Shown: in pieces, positions 6,064 to 12,991 of the stretch
How the letters are laid out: each line of letters starts with the position of its first letter
Numbering within the stretch: the first letter of the stretch is position 1
DNA from: Ignavibacteriaceae bacterium
GTDB lineage: Bacteria; Bacteroidota; Ignavibacteria; Ignavibacteriales; Ignavibacteriaceae
Direction of reading: 5' to 3'
Assembly (NCBI GenBank): GCA_022865965.1
Contig: JALHTS010000455.1
Span: forward strand, 1 to 12,991
DNA length: 12,991 bases
Program-made: the position numbers and the translations under genes
The notes under the pieces: model-generated
Database searches by the model: none
What the model was told of the DNA's origin: nothing
Seen by the model: the letters and a program-made list of their open reading frames with translations, nothing else

Positions 6064-8030
6064 TTAGGACTGACCACCATTTTTCTAACTTCAATATAAT
6101 TTCCAGCTTTGAACTTGTAAAAATAAATTCCCGGTATAAGGTTTTCATCTGTAAAAATTACTTCGTGACGACCTGCAGAATATTTTTGTTTTGGTATTTC
6201 CTTAATCAGTTCAACTTTACTGTCAAAAAATTCTAATATAACATTTTCATCTTCAGGCAAATAAAAACTTATTGTTGTTGAATCCGTGAAAGGATTCGGT
6301 GAATTCTGCGCAAGCACAATACTGCTGGCAGATTCCAAATAATTTATCTTAACGAGATCATAAACAGTTGATGCATCCTCGCCATCTTTTTGAATAATAC
6401 GGTAATATAAAGTCCCGTTTGTATTTGGCACATCAAATAGTTCATAAAAATTAACGGAGCGAATTTCATTTGCTTCAACAGTTCCAATAAGACTCCAGTG
6501 AGCTAATCCCGTATCTGATTGAACAGTTCTTTCAATATTGTAAAATACATTCGGTGATTCATTTGCAGCGTACCAGCTTAATTTAATTTTTTCATCTTCT
6601 ATACTTGCTGAAAATGCGAGAACCTGCGATGCATATGTCCCTGTTTCAAAAACTTTCTGCGAATAGATTTCATTATTTCCTTCACGCTTTTCTTTAAATA
6701 CTGCAATTGCACCACCGGCGCCGTCAGGAATAAGATTTAAATAGCTTTTTTGCGAATTATGAAATGAACCAAGACCAACAGAAAGACTATCCCACATTAA
6801 TTTTCCCTGACTATCAATTTTCTGCACATAAATATTACCGTAAACAGAATCTACTCTTCTATCAATCCACGCAACAATTATATTTCCTTTTTCATCATTT
6901 GTTATTTTTTGTCCAAACCGATCTCCTTTAAGATCAATAACTGAGATGCCGTCTTTCTTCCACAGCGGCTTACCGTTCTTATCAAACTTTTGGATGAAAA
7001 GATTTTTATCATTTTGAAATTCATTTGTCCACGTTACATAAATACTTGAATCAATTAAAGCAGTTTGAGAATTTAGCTGATTTCCATTTAATGATGTTAC
7101 TCTCTTTCCACCGGTTCCCCAGGGGAGATTTCCATTTCTTGTAATTAGCTGATGATGAATTTCTTTTTTCTGTCCCTGATATTGAAAAGAAAGATAAACC
7201 GAATTACCAAAACGATTAACTGTATAACTCAAAACATTATTAATCGTGCTTGAAATATTAACCGGTTCTTTGCCCCATTTTTTAATATTATTTTCATCAA
7301 CATAGGAAGCACGCAAAACACTTTTACCTGAAAAGTTCTCAAGCCAAAAAACAAAAGCACCGCCTTCATAATCAGCAACAACCGAAGTTTTACTTTTTCT
7401 ACTGTTAGATTTGAATAATATTGATTCATCTGAACTTTTGAGCAAAGATGAACCGCTTTGATCAAGAAATTGATAAGCGACTAAATAATCGCCAATAAAA
7501 CCCGGTTCACGCATAAGGTAAGAAACACAGATTATTCCGCCTCGATTAATATCAATTGAGTAATCAAGTAATTCTAATTCATTTTCTGAAATATTCAGAC
7601 CTTCATTTCGCCATAATCTTTCGCCGTTCTCTGACAACTTCTGAATAAACAATTGATCCGGTTTATCCTTCACCGCACCTTTCCAAAGAACGTATGCATT
7701 TCCATCATTATCATTAACTGCAACCGGAATTTCTTTGTTTCCAATTAATGTTGAAACTGTTTTCCCATCGGCTCTGAAACTAACTTCACCGTTTTCATTT
7801 ACGTGAATAAAAAATATATCACTGGTATTTCCATATTTTTTATCTTCCCAAAAAACGAACACGCCGCCGTTTCTATCATCAAGTGCAGTAATGTTGATCG
7901 GATCTTTGGGCCCATTAACAAGCTTTGTGTTCACCGCAGGATTGCTTACCCATTGAGCCTGAACGGAGAAAACCGGTAATAAAATTATCGCTAAAAATAA
8001 AATTATTTTTGCCAGCTTAATCAAAATCAT
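6060..8030 (-). CDS. Secreted repeat protein with T9SS type A sorting domain
   Basis: This 656-residue exported protein begins with a signal peptide (Lys5 and Lys8, hydrophobic core 9-22, likely cleavage after VQA at 23-25). Residues about 53-468 hold eight related units of roughly 40-60 residues. Each has a 'GG.FVFW' strand followed by '..IF.QKL..NGE.LW': near 55, 109, 164, 223, 275, 328, 381 and 438. This is the pattern of a beta-propeller-like fold. A fibronectin-III-like domain follows (about 470-565; LSWYAANESPNVFYNIER, then YYRIIQKDGED). The C-terminal T9SS sorting domain (about 572-656) has AQNSPNPFTDSTTISFYLPE, SAGRHEV, and LIPGIYFYKFKAG. Proteins with this tail cross the outer membrane through the type IX system and are surface-bound or released. 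No enzymatic motif is recognised, so the role (surface binding or scaffolding) is open. It lies 14 bp downstream of smc and overlaps the HAD gene as GTGA. The ATG at 8030 gives a correctly placed signal peptide. Confidence 0.9.
   Translation of the reverse strand: MILIKLAKIILFLAIILLPVFSVQAQWVSNPAVNTKLVNGPKDPINITALDDRNGGVFVFWEDKKYGNTSDIFFIHVNENGEVSFRADGKTVSTLIGNKEIPVAVNDNDGNAYVLWKGAVKDKPDQLFIQKLSENGERLWRNEGLNISENELELLDYSIDINRGGIICVSYLMREPGFIGDYLVAYQFLDQSGSSLLKSSDESILFKSNSRKSKTSVVADYEGGAFVFWLENFSGKSVLRASYVDENNIKKWGKEPVNISSTINNVLSYTVNRFGNSVYLSFQYQGQKKEIHHQLITRNGNLPWGTGGKRVTSLNGNQLNSQTALIDSSIYVTWTNEFQNDKNLFIQKFDKNGKPLWKKDGISVIDLKGDRFGQKITNDEKGNIIVAWIDRRVDSVYGNIYVQKIDSQGKLMWDSLSVGLGSFHNSQKSYLNLIPDGAGGAIAVFKEKREGNNEIYSQKVFETGTYASQVLAFSASIEDEKIKLSWYAANESPNVFYNIERTVQSDTGLAHWSLIGTVEANEIRSVNFYELFDVPNTNGTLYYRIIQKDGEDASTVYDLVKINYLESASSIVLAQNSPNPFTDSTTISFYLPEDENVILEFFDSKVELIKEIPKQKYSAGRHEVIFTDENLIPGIYFYKFKAGNYIEVRKMVVSPK
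6063..6320 (-). other. T9SS type A C-terminal sorting domain (within the secreted protein)
   Basis: The C-terminal ~85 residues of the protein at 6060-8030 form an immunoglobulin-like sorting signal. It has a QNSPNPF entry motif, a STTISFYLPE strand, a SAGRHEV turn, GIYFYKF, and a short basic tail ending KMVVSPK. Such domains are recognised by the type IX translocon in Bacteroidota-Chlorobiota relatives and are typically removed on secretion. Its presence implies that the organism encodes the gliding/T9SS machinery elsewhere. Confidence 0.88.
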
Positions 8031-8044
8031 ATACTTTTCTAATC

Positions 8045-11000
8045 TTATCCTGCGATAGCATCAATATCTTCATCAAATCTTACGCTTACCAATTTGGAAA
8101 TACCTTCTTCCTGCATTGTTACGCCATAAAGAATGTGCGCAGCCTCCATAGTACGCTTGTTATGTGTAACTACAATAAACTGCGTATTTTTACTGAACTC
8201 GTGTAGGATGCGTGTAAAGCGATCAATATTTGCATCATCAAGCGGAGCGTCAATTTCATCGAGGATACAGAATGGACTTGGTTTAACAAGGTAAATTGCA
8301 AACAACAGTGCAATTGCCGTTAAAGTTTTTTCTCCTCCGGAGAGAAGCTCAATTGATGTTGGTCTTTTACCCTTGGGTTTTGCAATAATTTCTATTTTTG
8401 CTTCAAGTGGATCCTCGTTTTCTTCAAGCCGTAAATCCGCTTCATCACCCGGATCAAACAAAGTTCTGAAAGTCTTTATAAAATTTTCCCTGATTTTTTC
8501 AAATGTTTCCATAAACTGTTTTTGCGCAGTATTATTTATTTCTTCAATAGTTTGTATTACATCTTTTTCTGAATCAATCAAATCGGTTCTTTGCTTCAAT
8601 AAAAAATCGAGTCTTTCTTTTTCCTCTTCATACTCTGAATAAGCAAGCAAGTTTACCGGACCGAGCGATTTTACTTTTTGCTTGATATCATGAACTTCAC
8701 TACTTCTTTCTGAAAAATTAAAAGTATCAAGATCATCAAACGATTTTTTCTCAAGTGTAAGAGAATAACTCTCTTCAATATTTTCGTATAGATTTTGAGT
8801 TTTAATACTCAACTCATTTAATCTCATTTCGGTTAAATGAATTTCTTCTGAAATTCTATCTCGTTCTATTCTTAAAGCTTTTAAAATGTTTTCTCTTTCA
8901 CTCATTTCTGCACGAAGCGCTTTATATCTCGCGTCAATCTCAGTTTCACTTCCAATTATTTCTTCTTTGGCTTTTTCCAATCCGGAAAGTACAATTTGAT
9001 TTTCTTTTATTAGAGAAAGAATATTTTCACTTTCGTTAGTTGAATCGCTGATATCAGCTTCACGCTTCTCAATTGATTTACGAATATTTGAAATTGACTC
9101 TTCAGCACGTTTGATAGCATTTTCAGTGTTTTTCTTTTCGCCGATCAGCCTCTCTAATTCAAGATTTAACTCGTTGATGTAGTCTTTTGTTAAATTAAAT
9201 TCTTTTTCCCTAAGTTTGAAATTTTCTTCCAGCAAACTTCTTTTGCGTTCTTCTTCATCTCTAATGCTATTTTCGGTAAAAATTAATGATTCAAGTTGAT
9301 TGCGTTTTGTATCGAACAGATTAGCCTCTGCGGCAAGATCCTGAATTTCCTGTTGAATTTTTTCAGCCTCATCATTGGCTTTTTGTTTTTCAAATTCAAA
9401 ACGGGAAATCTGCTTATCCACATTGTTAAGATCGTTTATTAGAAGTCTTCCTTTTTCGGATAAACCTTTAAGATCAATTGAAGTTATTTTTTCTTCCGTT
9501 TCTTTTATTTTATTCTGCAGTTCTGCTAACTGTTTTTCTCTTACGGGAAATTCTCTTCTTAAATTTTCAAGGAAATGTTTTCTTCCAAAAATAGTAGCAT
9601 CAATCTGAGGAGCTGATCCGGCTTCAACCACACCATCAGCACTAAGATAATCTCCATTTAGATTTGTAAAGTTAAATCCAGGATATTTTTTGAAAAGAGT
9701 AAAGGCTTTATCGAGATCATTAACTATTGCAGTATTGCCTAAAATTTTATTAAAGAATGAAATCCATTTGTTTTCAGTTTTAACAAAATCCTTAGCCCAG
9801 CCTAAAAATCCTTTTTCCTGTGCAATCTTCTTTGCCTTACGCTTCTGTAGATAGCCAGATATTTTATCAACAATATCTTTGTTTGTTGTTTCTGCTAAAT
9901 CAGATATATAAAACGAAGCTTTACCAATTTCATTATTTTGCAGATACTCTATTCCGTTTTTCAGATCATCAAGAGTTTCAACAAGAATATTGTTGAGATT
10001 ATTCTTCAGTGCTGCTTCAATAGCAAACCGATATCTTTCCTCAGAGTCACCGATATGAGCAAGAATTGTGCTTTCACCTTTTGCCCACGATTGATTATCG
10101 AGCAAAGCTTTAGCACCCTTTGAAACTCCTTCAAGATTATCTATCAGTGATTGAATAAATTCAGTTTTATCTCTAAGATTTTTAATTATGCTTTTATCTT
10201 CGAGTTCTTTATCCTTTAAGTCAGAAAGTTCGTTTTCGCAATCTTCTTTTTCTTTTTGCTTGGCTAAAAAGAGAGAATCAGCTTGTTTTAGACTTTTTCC
10301 TATTTCTTGTTTTTCATTTCCAAGTTCCTCAAGATAACCAACTGTTTTGGCGACATTGCTTGTAAGTAGAAGAATTTTTTCATTCAGTTTATTTATTGCT
10401 TCTGTCTTTTGCTTAAGCAAATCTTCTGTGTTGTGTAATTCGTTTTCTTTTCCGGTTATCTCTTTAAATTTTTCCAGTAAAACATCTGATTGAACTTTAA
10501 GTTGAACTCTCTTTTCTTCAAGAGCCGATTCCTGTTCTTTTAGTTTATCTTCAACTTTTCCTCGCTCCAGTTCTTTTATCCGGATCTTTTCTTCAATTTC
10601 TTTAATGTTATCATCGCCTTTAGTCACAGTATTTTCGGATTCAGTCAATTGAACTTTAAGTTCTTCAAGTTCTTGATTGAATCTTTCAATATTACGCTCT
10701 AAAGAACTTTTTCTTTCTTTGTTAAGAGAAAGAGAATTTTGTGTATTGTAGATTTTTTCAGTCTGAAGTGAAAGCTCTGATCTTTTCTGTTGAAGTTCTG
10801 TTTCTATTACTAAAAGTTTTTCGCGATGCTCTTTTAATTCATCATCAATTCTGGAAACTTCTGATTCAATCTGAATTTTCTGTTTTAGTAATTCCTTTTT
10901 CCCGATCTTTGATTGTTCGGTCTGCAAAGTAAATAAAGCTAATTCTCTTTCTGCAAGATCAAGCTCAAGTTCTCTAAGTTTAGAAGAAAGATTATTATGC

Positions 11001-11641
11001 CTGTCAGCTTTTTTAGCCTGTCTCTCAAGCGAGTTTACTTTTTTTTCAACTTCAGAGACAATATCATTTACCCTGGTAAGATCAGTTTTTACATCATCAA
11101 GTTTTCTAAGTGCCAGTCTCCTTCTCAGCTTATATTTATTAACTCCAGCAGCTTCTTCAAACATAGTTCTTCGTTCTTCAGCTTTATTGCTTAATATGGT
11201 TTCAACCATTTTAAGCTCGATAACTGAATAAGCATTTGCACCGATTCCAGTATCCATAAAAAGATTAGTAATGTCTTTTAATCGGCAGATGTTTTTGTTG
11301 AGAAGATATTCGCTTTCCCCGGATCTAAAAATTCTTCTCGTAATTGTAATATCAGAATATTCAATTGGAAGAATTCCTTTTGTGTTCTGAATTGTTAATG
11401 AAACTTCTGACATTCCCATCGGCTTGCGCGTTGCAGTTCCGTTGAAAATAACATTCTCCATTTTATCACTTCGCAGCGCACTGCTTTTCTGTTCACCAAG
11501 ACACCAGCGAATTGCATCAACAATATTGGTTTTTCCGCAACCGTTTGGACCAACAATAGAAGTTATACCCTCAACAAACACTACATTTGTTTTCTGAGCA
11601 AATGATTTAAATCCGAATATTTCAAGTTTTGATAAATACAA
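8045..11641 (-). CDS. smc: Chromosome segregation protein SMC
   Basis: SMC is the ATPase of the bacterial condensin, which extrudes DNA loops and aids segregation of sister chromosomes, normally with ScpA and ScpB. The 1198-residue length is normal. The N-terminal head has MYLSKLEIFGFKSFA and Walker A GPNGCGKTN (31-39). A coiled coil runs from about 170 to 500. The hinge (about 505-690) begins with GVSKGAKALL and includes LNGDYLSADGVVEAGS (661-676). The returning coiled coil spans about 690-1030. The C-terminal head has the ABC signature LLSGGEKTLTA (about 1099-1109), Walker B FCILDEIDAPLDD (about 1124-1136), and the H-loop IVVTHNK (about 1156-1162). The start is TTG at 11641; it gives the family N-terminus exactly and no in-frame ATG precedes the conserved FGFKSF. 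The start is 5 bp after the stop of the upstream membrane-protein gene, with only a weak GGAT spanning that stop. No scpA or scpB is visible in the window. Confidence 0.98.
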   Translation of the reverse strand: MYLSKLEIFGFKSFAQKTNVVFVEGITSIVGPNGCGKTNIVDAIRWCLGEQKSSALRSDKMENVIFNGTATRKPMGMSEVSLTIQNTKGILPIEYSDITITRRIFRSGESEYLLNKNICRLKDITNLFMDTGIGANAYSVIELKMVETILSNKAEERRTMFEEAAGVNKYKLRRRLALRKLDDVKTDLTRVNDIVSEVEKKVNSLERQAKKADRHNNLSSKLRELELDLAERELALFTLQTEQSKIGKKELLKQKIQIESEVSRIDDELKEHREKLLVIETELQQKRSELSLQTEKIYNTQNSLSLNKERKSSLERNIERFNQELEELKVQLTESENTVTKGDDNIKEIEEKIRIKELERGKVEDKLKEQESALEEKRVQLKVQSDVLLEKFKEITGKENELHNTEDLLKQKTEAINKLNEKILLLTSNVAKTVGYLEELGNEKQEIGKSLKQADSLFLAKQKEKEDCENELSDLKDKELEDKSIIKNLRDKTEFIQSLIDNLEGVSKGAKALLDNQSWAKGESTILAHIGDSEERYRFAIEAALKNNLNNILVETLDDLKNGIEYLQNNEIGKASFYISDLAETTNKDIVDKISGYLQKRKAKKIAQEKGFLGWAKDFVKTENKWISFFNKILGNTAIVNDLDKAFTLFKKYPGFNFTNLNGDYLSADGVVEAGSAPQIDATIFGRKHFLENLRREFPVREKQLAELQNKIKETEEKITSIDLKGLSEKGRLLINDLNNVDKQISRFEFEKQKANDEAEKIQQEIQDLAAEANLFDTKRNQLESLIFTENSIRDEEERKRSLLEENFKLREKEFNLTKDYINELNLELERLIGEKKNTENAIKRAEESISNIRKSIEKREADISDSTNESENILSLIKENQIVLSGLEKAKEEIIGSETEIDARYKALRAEMSERENILKALRIERDRISEEIHLTEMRLNELSIKTQNLYENIEESYSLTLEKKSFDDLDTFNFSERSSEVHDIKQKVKSLGPVNLLAYSEYEEEKERLDFLLKQRTDLIDSEKDVIQTIEEINNTAQKQFMETFEKIRENFIKTFRTLFDPGDEADLRLEENEDPLEAKIEIIAKPKGKRPTSIELLSGGEKTLTAIALLFAIYLVKPSPFCILDEIDAPLDDANIDRFTRILHEFSKNTQFIVVTHNKRTMEAAHILYGVTMQEEGISKLVSVRFDEDIDAIAG

Positions 11642-11653
11642 TTTGTTTATCCG
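11639..11653 (-). promoter_or_regulatory. TTG start and weak ribosome binding region of smc
   Basis: Minus-strand sequence ATCGGATAAACAAATTG contains the stop codon (TAA) of the upstream gene, a weak GGAT, and the TTG that encodes the first residue of smc. A rare start codon with a poor binding site and a 5-bp intergenic distance suggests that smc translation depends on ribosomes finishing the upstream gene, and may be deliberately low. Confidence 0.6.
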
Positions 11654-12991
11654 ATAACGTTAAACTGCTTTAAAGTTAACATCAGGTATTGAATTACCGA
11701 GTTGTTTACCTGGAAGTAAATTAAAAATCCGCCGAACACTGTGAGGAAAAGTAAAATGCTGTAAAAATAAACCGGACCTGCGCTAACATCGTAAATTACA
11801 TAAATGCCTTTCATCAATCTGTAAATTAACCAGAATGTGAAAATTGCAAATACAACAAAGAAATAAATATTGGCTATATCTGTCATTAGCAGCCTATACA
11901 GAATTATTCCGACAGGAATAAAAAGTACTAACGGAAGAAATGCCCATATAATTACAAAAAATGCACTTGATAAATAAACTTTAGTTTTAACAAACATTGA
12001 TGCAGACCTCACAATCAAAGTAAGCAATACTATGGCTGCAATGAACATAATTGATAACCAGATAAGCGAGCTTAACGGATTCCAGGCAAAATAACCTGCC
12101 GCAAATAAAAGATTTGGACTTCCGAATGAGAGTAGAATTTTTTCAAATAAAATATTAGTCTTTAAAAAGAATAGAATATTGCTTGTTAGAAGTGCGGCTG
12201 TGATTGAAATAATAACCGCAAGAAATAATGAATGATATGCAGATAATATTCTTTGATCTCTCACATCGGCAAAAAAGTTATACGGACGAAGCAAAGCACG
12301 TGATGCATCTTCCCTAAACTTCCTACCGGAGTTTACAAGAATTCCGAGAGAAATTGCAAGTAGAAGTCCTAAAACAATAAATACCATCGGTGCATCATCT
12401 TTATTACTACCAATCGGAATTGTAACTTTTTCTGTGTTCTTCAATCTTGCATTTACCACTTTATAAGCAAGACGTGATAAGTTTCTATCCGCTCCCGCTA
12501 AACCAATATTATAAAATAATCCCGCATCATATCCTGAAAGGAGTGAAGGAAAATCGCCTTTAACATCGTACATCGTGTTTATGAAGAAAGCACTTAATTT
12601 TACAGTTTCTGCAAAATTAAAAAGTTCATCGAAGTATTTTGCCTGAGCTTCATATGAATATTCATTTACATAACCATCAGTTTCGCCGATATTAACTGTA
12701 TATGTTGCTTCACTAATAAAAAATCTTCCCGCACCTAATTTTTCTTTAAGTTCGACGAGATCATTTTTAATATCATTAGTCGAAATATTAAAAAGTTCAA
12801 TGCCATAAAGATCAATATTTTCAATTTGGTCTATATCAAATCCGATAAATGATGCAAAGGTAAGAAATTCATATTGTTCTTTAACTTTTCCACCAAGATC
12901 CGTAAGTAATGACTGATGAGAATCAAAACGTGACATATAAGAACTTCCAAATCCAACCGCACCGACTGCAGAATATTCTGAATAAGCTTTA
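11647..12991 (-). CDS. Membrane protein with glycoside-hydrolase-like ectodomain (5'-truncated)
   Basis: The frame is open to the right edge of the window, so the N-terminus is missing. A first visible ATG at 12936 is probably internal, since the 18 codons before it continue smoothly (KAYSEYSAVGAVGFGSSY). Numbering from that Met, residues 1-165 look like the second half of a (beta/alpha)8 barrel of the GH-A type. DLYGIELFNI (42-51) and FFISEATYT (72-80) look like barrel strands, with Glu76 placed where such enzymes carry a catalytic acid. SAFFINTMYD (115-124) and GLFYNIGLAGADRNLSRLAYKVV (140-161) resemble the final strand and the 'nothing but new resources' tail of family members. After a hydrophilic linker come about six to seven membrane segments (near 184-202, 236-258, 276-310, 322-349, 355-375, 388-409). 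The membrane part is faintly Yip1-like. The glycosidase reading is inference from pattern only. The 3' end is 5 bp from smc. Confidence 0.6.
   Translation of the reverse strand, partial: KAYSEYSAVGAVGFGSSYMSRFDSHQSLLTDLGGKVKEQYEFLTFASFIGFDIDQIENIDLYGIELFNISTNDIKNDLVELKEKLGAGRFFISEATYTVNIGETDGYVNEYSYEAQAKYFDELFNFAETVKLSAFFINTMYDVKGDFPSLLSGYDAGLFYNIGLAGADRNLSRLAYKVVNARLKNTEKVTIPIGSNKDDAPMVFIVLGLLLAISLGILVNSGRKFREDASRALLRPYNFFADVRDQRILSAYHSLFLAVIISITAALLTSNILFFLKTNILFEKILLSFGSPNLLFAAGYFAWNPLSSLIWLSIMFIAAIVLLTLIVRSASMFVKTKVYLSSAFFVIIWAFLPLVLFIPVGIILYRLLMTDIANIYFFVVFAIFTFWLIYRLMKGIYVIYDVSAGPVYFYSILLFLTVFGGFLIYFQVNNSVIQYLMLTLKQFNVIG

Noticed and set aside
3043..6236. Plus-strand frames at 3043-3258, 4807-5022, 5849-6067 and 6018-6236
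   Set aside because: They are antisense to lpx, methyltransferase, phosphatase and T9SS genes, with low-complexity Ser/Phe/Lys-rich translations typical of shadows of AT-rich coding DNA.
7229..7465. 78-codon minus-strand frame inside the T9SS gene
   Set aside because: It is in an alternative frame of a gene with clear repeat and domain structure and has no independent start signals.
8373..11194. Several plus-strand frames antisense to smc (8373-8642, 9375-9608, 9938-10123, 10741-10932, 10997-11194)
   Set aside because: Ser/Phe-rich translations are the expected antisense of Glu/Lys-rich coiled-coil codons. None has a plausible start region.
8045..11641. Reading the SMC-like protein as a Rad50/SbcC or defence-associated ATPase
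   Set aside because: N-terminal MYLSKLEIFGFKSFA, a flexible hinge with GVSKGAKALL, and LSGGEKTLTA with DEIDAPLDD are specific to chromosomal SMC. There is no zinc hook (CxxC) and no defence partner gene nearby.
12934..12936. ATG as the true start of the right-edge gene
   Set aside because: The frame stays open for all 18 codons up to the window edge with coherent residues, no stop and no ribosome binding site, and the visible domain would start mid-fold.

Overview
The window looks like chromosomal backbone DNA from a member of the Ignavibacteria or a close relative in the Bacteroidota/Chlorobiota group. The evidence is AT-rich base composition, a secreted protein ending in a type IX secretion (T9SS) C-terminal sorting domain with the 'NSPNPF...STTI.F.LPE' signature, a lipid A pathway (so a Gram-negative with LPS), and mostly weak Shine-Dalgarno sequences. 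This assignment is inferred from sequence character and was not tested by a search.

All nine genes lie on the minus strand, so transcription runs from high to low coordinates. In that order they are: (1) a 5'-truncated membrane protein whose visible N-terminal half resembles the end of a glycoside-hydrolase-type TIM barrel and whose C-terminal half is polytopic membrane (11647-12991); (2) smc, the chromosome condensation ATPase, starting at TTG (8045-11641); (3) a secreted T9SS cargo protein with about eight propeller-like repeats (6060-8030); (4) an MtnX-like HAD phosphatase, GTG start, overlapping the previous stop as GTGA (5341-6063); a 54-bp purine-rich gap; (5) an isoprenylcysteine-carboxyl-methyltransferase-like membrane methyltransferase (4690-5286); (6) lpxB (3542-4690); (7) a DUF374 acyltransferase-family protein (2893-3552); (8) lpxK (1844-2890); a 45-bp gap; (9) the first two thirds of ppdK, pyruvate phosphate dikinase, running off the left edge (1-1798).

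Functionally the window holds a lipid A block: LpxB makes the disaccharide, LpxK phosphorylates it, and the DUF374 protein may be a late acyltransferase. The membrane methyltransferase is fused to the block by a TAATG overlap. Upstream is a second tight block around smc. Spacings of 2 to 14 bp, or overlaps, suggest two polycistronic units or one long one. ppdK is set apart by the only textbook Shine-Dalgarno sequence in the window and probably has its own expression signals.

I see no RNA gene, CRISPR array, insertion sequence, prophage piece or defence system. The plus strand carries only antisense shadows. Most of the window is well-recognised housekeeping sequence. The least explained parts are the truncated membrane protein at the right edge, the DUF374/methyltransferase partners of lpxB, and the T9SS cargo protein.
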